Shown piece after piece: positions 1 through 6,747 of a stretch of DNA of 11,100 bases; positions within the stretch are counted from its first letter, which is position 1; every line of letters starts with the position of its first letter. Origin of the DNA: CAIUPE01 sp046092445 (GTDB taxonomy: Bacteria; Pseudomonadota; Alphaproteobacteria; Rhizobiales; Beijerinckiaceae); contig JBJTDR010000075.1 of NCBI GenBank assembly GCA_046092445.1, positions 1-11,100 on the forward strand, in the 5' to 3' direction. Below the pieces are notes generated by a model. That model worked only from the letters and a program-made list of their open reading frames with translations. It was not told the origin of the DNA and made no database searches. Both the position numbers and the translations under genes were made by a program.

Positions 1-657
1 GACTTCTTCGCGGGCTCCGGCACGACCGCTCACGCCGTCATGCGGCTGAACCGCCAGGACGGCGGGCGGCGGCAGTGCATCTCGGTCACCAACAACGAGG
101 TGGCGGCCGAAGAGCAGACGGCCCTACGGCGGGCCAGCCTGCGGCCTGGGGATACTGACTGGGAAAAGTGGGGCATCTGCGACCACATCACCAAGCCTCG
201 GATCGCCGCTGCCATCACCGGCAAGACGCCAGAGGGTAAGGAAATCGAAGGCGACTACAAGTTCACCGACGAGTTTCCGATGGCCGAGGGGTTTCAGGAG
301 AACGCCGAGTTCTTCACGCTGACCTACGAATCCCACGTCGCCGTCGGTGCGAACTTCGCCTTCCAGCGCATCGCCCCCCTGCTGTGGATGCGGGCAGGGT
401 CGGAAGGGCGTCGGATCGACGACCTGCCAGAGGGTGGTTGGGCTTTGGCCGATACCTATGGTCTGCTGGTCGACCTGGACCGCGCAGGCGCATTCTGCGA
501 CGCCGTGGCCGCGAAAGGTGGACTCCGCGTCGCCTATGTGGTGACCGACGACGACCGCCGTTTCCAGGCGGTGGCCCGCGCGCTGCCGGACGGGGTCGAG
601 CCGGTACGGCTCTACGAGTCCTACCTTTCCAATTTCCGCTTTTCGATGGGCCGCTGA
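1..657 (+). CDS. DNA methyltransferase (N4/N6, beta class), C-terminal part only
   Basis: The reading frame is open from base 1, so the start lies outside the window and 218 residues are seen. The first nine residues, DFFAGSGTT, are motif I (AdoMet binding, FxGxG), and E33 in CISVTNNE is in the place of the motif II acid that holds the AdoMet ribose. Motif I followed only by a C-terminal region implies that the catalytic motif IV and the target-recognition part lie upstream. That is the beta-class order seen in type III Mod subunits. The remaining ~180 residues, ending in RLYESYLSNF and so on, resemble the C-terminal region of Mod-like site-specific adenine methyltransferases. The gene ends three bases before the helicase gene, so the two are probably co-transcribed and translationally coupled. 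The ATG at 40 is internal and is not the start. The class is well supported; the modified base and target site cannot be told from this fragment. Confidence 0.9.
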   Translation, partial: DFFAGSGTTAHAVMRLNRQDGGRRQCISVTNNEVAAEEQTALRRASLRPGDTDWEKWGICDHITKPRIAAAITGKTPEGKEIEGDYKFTDEFPMAEGFQENAEFFTLTYESHVAVGANFAFQRIAPLLWMRAGSEGRRIDDLPEGGWALADTYGLLVDLDRAGAFCDAVAAKGGLRVAYVVTDDDRRFQAVARALPDGVEPVRLYESYLSNFRFSMGR

Positions 658-660
658 GCC

Positions 661-3249
661 ATGAAGTTTACCCTCAAGGACTATCAGGAAGAGGCCGTCG
701 GCAAGGTTCTGGTGAACCTCAAGAAGGCGTCGAAGCGCTGGCGCGAGGACAAGGACAAGCACGCCTTCTCGCTGACGGCGACGACCGGCGCAGGCAAGAC
801 TGTCATGGCGGCGGCAGTGTTCGAGGCGCTGTTCCACGGCGACGACAACTACGACATCGAGCCCGATCCGGGCGCTGTGGTGATCTGGTTCAGCGACGAC
901 CCGTCCTTGAACGAGCAATCCAAGTTTCGGCTGCTGGAGGCGTCCGACCGCATCTCGATCTCGGATCTGGTGGTGGTTCAAAGCACGTTCCAGCGGGAAA
1001 AGCTGGAAGCGGGGAAGATCTACTTCCTGAACACCCAGAAACTGGGCAAATCGAGCCTGCTGGTTCGTGGCCACGATGCCGATGATGAAGGGATCGAAAA
1101 AGACGGCCAGATGCGGATCATGCCCGACATGCGATCGTTCACGATCTGGGATACGATCCAGAACACGATCGATGATCCGGCGCTAACTCTCTATCTGGTG
1201 CTGGATGAGGCGCATCGCGGGATGCGCTCTGGCACCGGCGCGGGCGAGAAAACCACCATCGTCAAGCGGCTGATCAACGGGACCGGCTCTGTTCCCGGCA
1301 TTCCCGTCGTCCTCGGGATCTCGGCAACTGTCGAGAGGTTCAACGCGGCGATGAGCGACATGCAGGGCCGCGCCACCCTGCCGAATGTCATTGTGGATTC
1401 CGCAAAGGTGCAGGCCTCGGGCCTTTTGAAGGACACCATCATCCTCGACGTGCCGAACGAGGCCGGTCAGTTCGACACGGTGCTTGTACGGCGCAGCACG
1501 GACAAGCTGAAGGACATCTCGGCGGCATGGGCAACTTATGCGCAGGCGCAGGGCGACGCAGATCCTGTGCGACCGCTCATGGTGTTGCAGGTTCCGAATT
1601 CGCCTGACCCGAACGACATAGGAAAGGCGCTGGACACGATCTACGAGCGGTGGCCCGATCTTGCGGATGATGCGGTCGCCCATGTTTTCGGCGAGCATAC
1701 AACGCAGACCTTCGGACGCCACAGCGTGCCTTACATCTCACCCGAACGGGTGCAGGACTCGACATGGGTCCGGGTGCTGATCGCGAAGGACGCCATCAGT
1801 ACGGGCTGGGACTGCCCACGCGCCGAAGTCATGGTCTCGTTCCGGCCTGCACGGGATAAGACGCACATCACGCAACTTCTCGGGCGGATGGTGCGCACTC
1901 CGCTTGCGCGCCGGATCCCGGGCAATGACCGATTGAACTCGGTGGACTGCCTTCTACCGTTCTTCGACGAAGCATCGGTCAAGGACGTCGCCAAGGCGCT
2001 GATGTCAGGCGGGGATGGAGGCGACGATCTCCCCGGCCGCCGCGTGTTGATCAATCCAGTGGAGCTGAAGCCGAATCCAGCAATCCCCGAGGGAGTCTGG
2101 GACAAGCTGCTTGCACTTCCGTCACAGACGCTGCCGAAGCGGCATGCTCGCCCTGTAAAGCGGCTGACTTCTCTCGCACACGAGTTGGCGGTCGATGGCC
2201 TGCTGCCAGATGCGGGGAAGCTGGCCCATTCAGAAATGCACAATGTGCTGAACGGCATCCGCGCGCGCTACAAGACCGAAATTGAGGCCGCCCGAAAATC
2301 TGTCATGACAGTCGAGGGCAAGAGCCTGAAAGCCGACCTGAAGGGCGGCGCGATGACCTTCGACGACTTTCTGGAAGAGGCTGACTACGCCGTCATCGAG
2401 GACGCCTACCGCCGTGCCGGTCGGGCGATCAGCCCCGATCTTGCAACGACATACAGCGATTACCTCGCTCGGCACGAAGGCGAAACCGACGACATGGAAA
2501 CGGCGCTCATGGAGGCGCATGTCAGTATCGCAGCCTTGGGCCTGGTCCCACAGGTTCGTGAAACGCTCGAGGCTGAAGCCGAGAAGCTCGCCAATCAGTG
2601 GCTCACCCGGTTCCGCGTCGAGATCAAGGATCTGTCCGACGAACGCCAGGACGTCTATCGCCAGATCAGAGAGATGAGCGCCAATCCGATGGATGTGGAC
2701 CTTGCTCGTCCGACATCATGGATGCAGGCGACCACAATCCGCGAGGCCAATGGCACCGAAACACCCCTCCCGACCTTCGAGAGACATCTTCTCTGTGATG
2801 AGCAGGGCCTGTTCCCCGAGGATTTCAATTCCTGGGAGGGCGAAGTGGTCCGAGCTGAGCTTGGGCGTTCAGGCACCGTCGCATGGTATCGTAACCCGTC
2901 GCGCGCCAGCCAGGACTCGCTTGGGATCATCTATGACGATGGCGGGGAGCCGAAGATCGTTCGCCCCGACTTCATTTTCTTCTCACGGCTCGCTGTTGGA
3001 AGCATCGTGGCAGACATCGTTGATCCGCACGGCATCCAATTCGCCGACGCCCTGCCCAAGCTCAAGGGCCTCGCAAAATATGCCGAGGCCAATGCCGACA
3101 CCTACCGCAGGATAGATGCGGTCGCGAAGATCGGCGATACATTCAGGGGCCTTGACCTGAAGGAAGCGGCAACGCGTGCTGCAGTCTTGGCTGCCACATC
3201 CATCAGGGCGCTATATGAAGGGGCGCATGCGTCGGACTACTTGGTCTGA
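661..3249 (+). CDS. DEAH-box helicase, type III restriction (Res)-like subunit
   Basis: An 862-residue superfamily 2 helicase that should use ATP to move on DNA and, with the methyltransferase upstream, act in restriction. Visible motifs in order: a Q-like motif (LKDYQ, residues 5-9), Walker A TTGAGKT (41-47), Walker B/DEAH (182-185), motif III SAT (221-223), motif V-like STGWDCPRA (380-388) and motif VI QLLGRMVRT (405-413). Residues 415-740 are helical and charged with no clear motif. Near the C-terminus, RPDF (768-771) followed by VADIVDPHG (783-791) sits where the PD-(D/E)xK nuclease of Res subunits should be, but the expected lysine is V787. Cleavage activity is therefore uncertain. The ATG is three bases after the methyltransferase stop with no separate ribosome site, which suggests coupling. 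BREX- or DISARM-type helicases were considered, but no other gene of those systems is visible here. Confidence 0.88.
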   Translation: MKFTLKDYQEEAVGKVLVNLKKASKRWREDKDKHAFSLTATTGAGKTVMAAAVFEALFHGDDNYDIEPDPGAVVIWFSDDPSLNEQSKFRLLEASDRISISDLVVVQSTFQREKLEAGKIYFLNTQKLGKSSLLVRGHDADDEGIEKDGQMRIMPDMRSFTIWDTIQNTIDDPALTLYLVLDEAHRGMRSGTGAGEKTTIVKRLINGTGSVPGIPVVLGISATVERFNAAMSDMQGRATLPNVIVDSAKVQASGLLKDTIILDVPNEAGQFDTVLVRRSTDKLKDISAAWATYAQAQGDADPVRPLMVLQVPNSPDPNDIGKALDTIYERWPDLADDAVAHVFGEHTTQTFGRHSVPYISPERVQDSTWVRVLIAKDAISTGWDCPRAEVMVSFRPARDKTHITQLLGRMVRTPLARRIPGNDRLNSVDCLLPFFDEASVKDVAKALMSGGDGGDDLPGRRVLINPVELKPNPAIPEGVWDKLLALPSQTLPKRHARPVKRLTSLAHELAVDGLLPDAGKLAHSEMHNVLNGIRARYKTEIEAARKSVMTVEGKSLKADLKGGAMTFDDFLEEADYAVIEDAYRRAGRAISPDLATTYSDYLARHEGETDDMETALMEAHVSIAALGLVPQVRETLEAEAEKLANQWLTRFRVEIKDLSDERQDVYRQIREMSANPMDVDLARPTSWMQATTIREANGTETPLPTFERHLLCDEQGLFPEDFNSWEGEVVRAELGRSGTVAWYRNPSRASQDSLGIIYDDGGEPKIVRPDFIFFSRLAVGSIVADIVDPHGIQFADALPKLKGLAKYAEANADTYRRIDAVAKIGDTFRGLDLKEAATRAAVLAATSIRALYEGAHASDYLV

Positions 3250-3261
3250 GCCGTTTTTTTT
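3232..3261 (+). terminator. Possible intrinsic terminator after the helicase gene
   Basis: TCGGAC (3232-3237) pairs with GTCTGA (3244-3249), with one G-T wobble and a six-base loop. Eight T residues follow at 3254-3261. The downstream arm contains the helicase stop codon. The four bases GCCG between stem and T-run, and the short stem, make this a weak example. It is nevertheless the longest T-run I noticed in the window and lies exactly at the operon end. Confidence 0.4.
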
Positions 3262-3365
3262 AGATTTGAAATGTTCGCGGTCCGGCGGGGGTGACGATTA
3301 GGGGTCGACTTTCGGGCGGATCGGGGTCAAAGAAGGGGCTTGTTTCCCTTCGAGATTCTTGTGTG

Positions 3366-4568
3366 ATGCCGAAAACCCGTTCAAACGGTCTTGAATTTAT
3401 TGTGCTGGTCGCGTTGCTGAATGCGATGGTGGCGATGTCGATTGATACGATGTTGCCGGCCATTGGCGCGATGGCGACCGAGCTCGGGGCGACGGACCCG
3501 AACAGCCGGCAATTCATCATTACGAGTTTCTTCGGCGGACTCATGATCGGGACGCTGATTTACGGGCCATTGTCGGACTCGCTCGGGCGCAAGCCGATGA
3601 TTTATTGGGGGCTGGTGTTTTATGCGATTGGCGGGTTGATCTGCATGATGGCGACGAGTTTTCCGATGATCCTGATCGGACGTCTGGTCCAGGGGCTCGG
3701 GGCTGCAGGGCCGCGGATCGTCTCCATCGCCATGGTGCGCGACGGACAGGGCGGCGCAGCGATGGCGCGGATCATGTCCTTCGTGATGACGGTGTTCATG
3801 CTCGTGCCGATTCTGGCACCCTCGATCGGTCAACTGGTGCTGATGGCGGCAAGCTGGCGGATGATTTTCGCAGGCCTGGTTATGATGGGCGTGATCGCGG
3901 CGGTTTGGCTGGCGCTGAGGCAGGAGGAGACGCTACCGAAGGAGAAGCGCGCGCCGCTCTCGCTTGCGGCATTGATGGCGGCGGGGCGCGAGACGGTGAC
4001 GACGCCGGTGACGATGGCCTATACGCTCGGGACGGGCTGCGTGTTCGGCAGTTTTGTGTGTTATCTCGGAACCGCTCAGCAGATTTTCGTCGAGCAATAT
4101 GACCAGGACACTTATTTTCCGCTCTGGTTCGGGTGTTTTGCGGTGGCGATTGCGATCTCGATGATTTTGAACGGGCGGTTCGTGATGAAACTCGGCATGC
4201 GCCGGATTTCGAAATGGGCGCTCAGGACGAGTATTGTCGTGTCGGCCTTGTTTTTGATGGCGGGCCTGACACTAAGCGGGCATCCGCCGATGTGGATGCT
4301 GGGGCTGTATCTGTTCACGAATTTCTTCTGCTGCGGGATATTGTTCGGCAATTACAATGCGATGTCGCTGGAGCCTGTGGGGCACATTGCGGGCACTGCC
4401 GCCTCGATTTCCGGCGCGCTCTCGACGCTGTTCGCGATTGTTTCGGGCACGATCATCGGACAGGCCTATGACGGCACGGTGATCCCGCTTGCGGCGGGCT
4501 TTACCGGCCTTGGTATTCTGGCGTTTTTCGTGACCGAATGGGCGGAGTGGCGGCGCAACAAACACTGA
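3366..4568 (+). CDS. Bcr/CflA-type MFS multidrug efflux transporter
   Basis: A 400-residue, very hydrophobic inner-membrane protein predicted to export drugs or small metabolites by proton antiport. With the ATG at 3366 the length matches the 12-helix Bcr/CflA family. Family marks: Asp27 in the first helix (SIDTMLPAI), MFS motif A GPLSDSLGRKP (67-77) in the loop between helices 2 and 3, IGRLVQGLGAAG (104-115) with Arg106, and APSIGQ followed by SWRMIF near helix 5. The frame is open upstream to a GTG at 3291, but residues from there are polar and low in homology-like character, so I prefer 3366; a GTG directly before it (3363) is an alternative. The ribosome site is weak at either position. 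It stands apart from the restriction pair, behind a possible terminator. The substrate cannot be deduced. Confidence 0.85.
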   Translation: MPKTRSNGLEFIVLVALLNAMVAMSIDTMLPAIGAMATELGATDPNSRQFIITSFFGGLMIGTLIYGPLSDSLGRKPMIYWGLVFYAIGGLICMMATSFPMILIGRLVQGLGAAGPRIVSIAMVRDGQGGAAMARIMSFVMTVFMLVPILAPSIGQLVLMAASWRMIFAGLVMMGVIAAVWLALRQEETLPKEKRAPLSLAALMAAGRETVTTPVTMAYTLGTGCVFGSFVCYLGTAQQIFVEQYDQDTYFPLWFGCFAVAIAISMILNGRFVMKLGMRRISKWALRTSIVVSALFLMAGLTLSGHPPMWMLGLYLFTNFFCCGILFGNYNAMSLEPVGHIAGTAASISGALSTLFAIVSGTIIGQAYDGTVIPLAAGFTGLGILAFFVTEWAEWRRNKH

Positions 4569-4583
4569 CGGTGAGAGGTAACG

Positions 4584-4735
4584 GAGCAAGTGTGAATACG
4601 GCGTCGATGCTTCCTGATTTCGTCGAGCGGTTGACACCCGCTTATGCTGCGTCAAAAGGGGCGATTGGGAAGCCGACGAAATCGCTTGCGGTCGCATGGG
4701 CCGGCGAGGCGTTTGTGGAGAGTTTTATCCGGTAG
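4584..4735 (+). pseudogene. Relic of a short-chain dehydrogenase/reductase (SDR)
   Basis: Between the MFS and permease genes a short open stretch encodes SVNTASML, then TPAYAASKGAIGKPTKSLAV and AWAGE. This matches the middle of classical SDR enzymes: the active-site Ser (4604-4606), Tyr (4643-4645) and Lys (4655-4657) have the usual spacing, Ser 13 residues before Tyr and YxxxK. The Rossmann N-terminus and everything after the AWAGE segment are missing, and a TAG stop at 4733 follows about eight unrelated residues. No start with a ribosome site precedes it, and the frame opens inside the end of the MFS gene. It is best read as a deletion remnant of a dehydrogenase gene. Its position before a sugar-type permease suggests it once belonged to the same catabolic cluster. 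The SDR identity rests on a motif of about 45 residues. Confidence 0.7.
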
Positions 4736-4742
4736 GGAGGGG
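4734..4742 (+). promoter_or_regulatory. Ribosome binding site deciding the permease start
   Basis: AGGGAGGGG lies 9-12 bases before the ATG at 4752. The frame is open further upstream (an ATG at 4644), but that stretch overlaps the SDR relic in another frame and lacks such a site. The permease is therefore started at 4752. Confidence 0.6.
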
Positions 4743-4751
4743 CTGCATCAA

Positions 4752-5795
4752 ATGACTCGAACGCCCGATTCACCACGCGCAAAGACATCGAGAAGTCCGC
4801 GACCGGGGCTCATTGTGACCTATGTGGTGCTGGTTTTCTGGTCTCTCGTGTGTCTTTTTCCGCTCTATTGGCTCGCTGTGACGTCGCTGAAGGGCGAGGC
4901 GGCGATTATAGAGCGGCCGTTTTATCTCCCCTTTGTCGATTTCATGCCGACGCTGGATGCGTGGCGGGCGGTTCTTGCCGCCGAGAACGACCATCTGGTG
5001 CGGCGGCTTTTCAATTCGCTCCTCGTGGCGATCACATCGACGGGGCTTACCATTCTAAGCGGCGGGATGGTGGTTTATGGTCTGACCCGCTTTCAATCCA
5101 AGGCAAGGCGGAACCGGTCGGGATATTGGATCGCGGCGGCGACGTGCCTCTCGGGGGCCTTTTATGCGCCTGCCGGTATGTGGCAACCCGCACTGGCGAT
5201 CACGGGGGCGGTGCTGGTTCTCATCGCCTCCCGCCTGCCCGACCGCGGACAGGTTATCCCGAATGAACAGATGCTCTTTGCTCTGCTTGCAACCCGCATT
5301 CTGCCACCCGTTGTTGTTGTTCTGCCACTTTACCTGATGGCGCAGCGGCTCGGCGCACTTGATACGCATTTTGCGCTGATTGCGGCCTATAGCGCGGCCA
5401 ATCTGCCCGTTGCCGTCTGGCTGATGATGCCGGTTTTCGGGACGGCGGCAACGGAGCAGGAAGAGGCGGCGCAGCTTGAGGGGGGCTCGCCGTTCGGGAT
5501 CTTTTTCACGATTTTTCTGCCGATGGTGGCGGCAAGCCTCGTGGCAATCGGGCTTGTGATTTTTGTGCTGTGCTGGAACGAATATCTCTTCGCCGCCGTG
5601 CTGACCACGGACAGCGCATCGACCCTGCCGGGATGGGTCGCGGGGCAGATGTCAATCAAGGAAGCGCAAGTGGGCGGCGAAGGCGATGAATGGCCGCAAC
5701 TTTCCGCCGCGATCCTGTTCATGGCCGTGCCATTGCTGGCGTTCACAGTCATAGTGCAGCGGGTACTCGGCAGAACAGCCTCGCGCATATTGTGA
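4752..5795 (+). CDS. MalG/UgpE-type carbohydrate ABC transporter permease (solitary)
   Basis: A 347-residue inner-membrane permease of binding-protein-dependent sugar importers. Helix 1 is at residues 19-42 (followed by SLKGE), a second segment at about 88-112, and the coupling EAA loop is EEAAQLEGGSPFGIFFTIFLP (227-247), with E228-A-A, G234 and LP in place. LLATRILPPVVVVLPLYLMAQRLG before the loop and WNEYLFAAVLT after it are typical of the MalG side. The protein is about 50-70 residues longer than usual. The extra part, roughly 117-165, carries one or two more hydrophobic segments between helix 2 and helix 3. No ATPase, binding protein or second permease lies in the window; the only neighbour of that kind is the SDR relic just upstream. 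It is intact as read, but may be a stranded part of a lost operon or may use partners elsewhere. Confidence 0.85.
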   Translation: MTRTPDSPRAKTSRSPRPGLIVTYVVLVFWSLVCLFPLYWLAVTSLKGEAAIIERPFYLPFVDFMPTLDAWRAVLAAENDHLVRRLFNSLLVAITSTGLTILSGGMVVYGLTRFQSKARRNRSGYWIAAATCLSGAFYAPAGMWQPALAITGAVLVLIASRLPDRGQVIPNEQMLFALLATRILPPVVVVLPLYLMAQRLGALDTHFALIAAYSAANLPVAVWLMMPVFGTAATEQEEAAQLEGGSPFGIFFTIFLPMVAASLVAIGLVIFVLCWNEYLFAAVLTTDSASTLPGWVAGQMSIKEAQVGGEGDEWPQLSAAILFMAVPLLAFTVIVQRVLGRTASRIL

Positions 5796-5846
5796 TGGGG
5801 TGCGGGGGGATGAGGGTGCGGAATGAAATGCAATGGCGGCGCGTAG

Positions 5847-5876
5847 CGAACGGTTTTCGAACCTAATGACCGTTCG
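5847..5876. terminator. Hairpin between convergent genes, likely bidirectional terminator
   Basis: CGAACGGT (5847-5854) and ACCGTTCG (5869-5876) are a perfect eight-base inverted repeat around a 14-base loop. It lies between the ends of the permease (5795, +) and the GIY-YIG gene (5900, -), where one stem could stop transcription from both sides. There is no long T-run on either strand, so it may rely on Rho or may only protect the 3' end. Confidence 0.45.
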
Positions 5877-5899
5877 GGTGAGATTGGAACTCGGCCATT

Positions 5900-6139
5900 T
5901 TACTTGAGAAATCGCTTCATCGCCACTGCCTTGCCGGAACCTGATTTAAAGTATTGCTCCAACTCTCTGGCCGTAGTTTCGGTTTCGACCGCCACGTAGG
6001 ACTTCAGCTGCATTGGCGCGCATGCTTTTGTGGATTGCACCTGACCTTTTTGGTGCGATTCGAAGCGACGTTTTAAATCCGGGGTTGAGCCGACATAGAT
6101 ACTGCCGTTACTCAATTCAAGAAAATAAACATACCACAT
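5900..6139 (-). CDS. Small GIY-YIG nuclease-domain protein
   Basis: A 79-residue protein made up of a single GIY-YIG domain, the usual size for the short solitary members (UPF0213/YhbQ-like). Motif residues: YVY (3-5) stands for GIY and YVG (15-17) for YIG, followed by ST and DLKRR with the expected arginine (R24 or R25). The late catalytic glutamate is probably E61 in ELEQYFKSGSGK. All key positions are present, so a nuclease fold with intact active site is likely. The biological role of these small proteins, suggested to lie in DNA repair or processing, is unsettled. The start is supported by CTGGAG about nine bases before the ATG. It lies downstream of tRNA-Ser on the same strand, about 150 bases away, and converges with the permease gene. 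Confidence 0.85.
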   Translation of the reverse strand: MWYVYFLELSNGSIYVGSTPDLKRRFESHQKGQVQSTKACAPMQLKSYVAVETETTARELEQYFKSGSGKAVAMKRFLK

Positions 6140-6162
6140 ATGTTCTGCTCCAGTCTCCCTAC

Positions 6163-6200
6163 GCTCACCTGCCTACGCTAAAGCTCTGGCAGGCAGGAGC
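6163..6200 (-). repeat. Imperfect hairpin between tRNA-Ser and the GIY-YIG gene
   Basis: GCTC and CCTGCC (6163-6174) pair with GGCAGG and GAGC (6188-6200), with small unpaired bases and a 14-base loop. In the direction of tRNA transcription it lies about 90 bases after the tRNA and just before the GIY-YIG start region. No T-run follows, so its role as a stop for tRNA transcription is only a possibility. Confidence 0.3.
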
Positions 6201-6291
6201 TTCGGGAGACACTCCTACGCCCAAGTTGCGGTTTCGGCTGTCAGTCCACCCAAGTGGGCGGCCTGCCACCCGAAGCCCGCAGGGCGTAGGG

Positions 6292-6382
6292 TGGCGGAGA
6301 GGGTGGGATTCGAACCCACGGAGCCGGATTAGGGCTCGCTCAGTTAGCAACCGAGTGCTTTCGGCCTCTCAGCCACCTCTCC
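6292..6382 (-). tRNA. tRNA-Ser (anticodon GCU)
   Basis: On the minus strand a complete class II tRNA can be folded by eye. The acceptor stem is GGAGAGG/CCTCTCC with discriminator G at 6295, and CCA is encoded at 6294-6292. The anticodon stem CTCGG/CTGAG encloses loop TTGCTAA with anticodon GCT (plus-strand bases 6346-6348), reading AGC/AGU codons. The long variable arm, GAGCC paired with GGCTC, marks it as serine, and the T arm is GTGGG TTCGAAT CCCAC. Length is 88 bases without CCA. A candidate promoter lies directly upstream. No copy of its 3' end is seen elsewhere in the window, so nothing here points to an element integrated into it. Confidence 0.97.
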
Positions 6383-6391
6383 ACGCCTCTC

Positions 6392-6420
6392 GTTTAGCGT
6401 GAAGCACGCCTGATTGGCAA
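6392..6420 (-). promoter_or_regulatory. Candidate sigma-70-type promoter of tRNA-Ser
   Basis: On the minus strand CTTGCCA (hexamer TTGCCA, 6420-6415) is followed after 17 bases by CTAAAC (6397-6392). Transcription would start a few bases before the tRNA at 6382. The -35 matches five of six consensus bases and the CTTG(A/C)C form favoured in alphaproteobacteria; the -10 is weaker. Confidence 0.45.
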
Positions 6421-6429
6421 GTGCTTCAC
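6399..6429. repeat. Nine-base perfect inverted repeat over the tRNA promoter
   Basis: GTGAAGCAC (6399-6407) and GTGCTTCAC (6421-6429) are perfect complements. Between them GCC TGATT GGC (6408-6418) can form an inner hairpin. The element lies between the end of the Sel1-like gene (6478, -) and the tRNA (6382, -). It could be a Rho-independent-like stop for the former, without a T-run, or an operator, since one arm lies between the -35 and -10 of the tRNA promoter. Confidence 0.55.
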
Positions 6430-6477
6430 AGCGCTTCAACGGGACAGTTCCATCTGCCGGGAGGCGGCGGCGACAGA

Positions 6478-6747
6478 TCAGGAGACAAGCTGGGCGAGAA
6501 GCCATTGCCGCGCCTCGCGCTGCGCCCGGGCAATCTCGTCGGTGGTCATTTCCGCGGCGAGTTCCTGCCGCAGGCGGACGGCTTCCGCATTGCCGCGCGC
6601 GGCCGCGATGTTGAACCATTTATGGGCGGTGACGCGATCCGGTATCCCTCCCCGGCCGGCGGCCGCGTCGATCCCGAGATCGGTAAACACGTCTCGCGGC
6701 AGATCTGCTGCGGACGCGGAAACATTCACTTCCATCGTCTGTTGCAT
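6478..6747 (-). CDS. Sel1-repeat-like small protein
   Basis: An 89-residue soluble protein with a single Sel1-like (TPR-related) unit at about residues 19-57. The AHKWFNIAAARGNAEA segment is the typical second helix of Sel1 repeats, followed by a charged helix (TTDEIARAQREARQWL). Short proteins of this pattern are, from memory, common and mostly uncharacterised in Rhizobiales and relatives; a role as a protein-binding adaptor is inferred from the repeat alone. There is no signal peptide. The start at 6747 is supported by AAGGAGA seven bases upstream; an in-frame Met at residue 5 is less likely. It precedes tRNA-Ser on the same strand with about 95 bases and an inverted repeat between them. 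Upstream lies a long AT-rich gap that probably holds its promoter. Confidence 0.75.
   Translation of the reverse strand: MQQTMEVNVSASAADLPRDVFTDLGIDAAAGRGGIPDRVTAHKWFNIAAARGNAEAVRLRQELAAEMTTDEIARAQREARQWLLAQLVS

Noticed and set aside
124..1074. Long minus-strand open frame of 316 codons
   Set aside because: It lies opposite the methyltransferase and helicase genes, has no domain-like motifs and is rich in Arg, His and Gln in the way of reverse-strand shadows of GC-rich genes.
384..1085. Plus-strand open frame of 233 codons in another frame
   Set aside because: It overlaps two genes with clear motifs and is Arg/Gly-rich without recognisable structure.
1..3249. BREX or DISARM assignment for the methyltransferase-helicase pair
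   Set aside because: None of the other marker genes of those systems is visible, and gene order and spacing fit a type III-like pair better; the upstream side is unseen.
3291..3365. N-terminal extension of the MFS gene from GTG 3291
   Set aside because: The added 25 residues are polar and precede the normal family N-terminus; the start at 3366 gives the expected length.
4644..4751. Upstream start of the ABC permease at ATG 4644
   Set aside because: The extra residues are Arg-rich and overlap the dehydrogenase relic in another frame; a strong ribosome site supports 4752.
6292..6382. tRNA-Ser as the attachment site of an integrated element
   Set aside because: No integrase gene and no second copy of the tRNA 3' end were found in the window.
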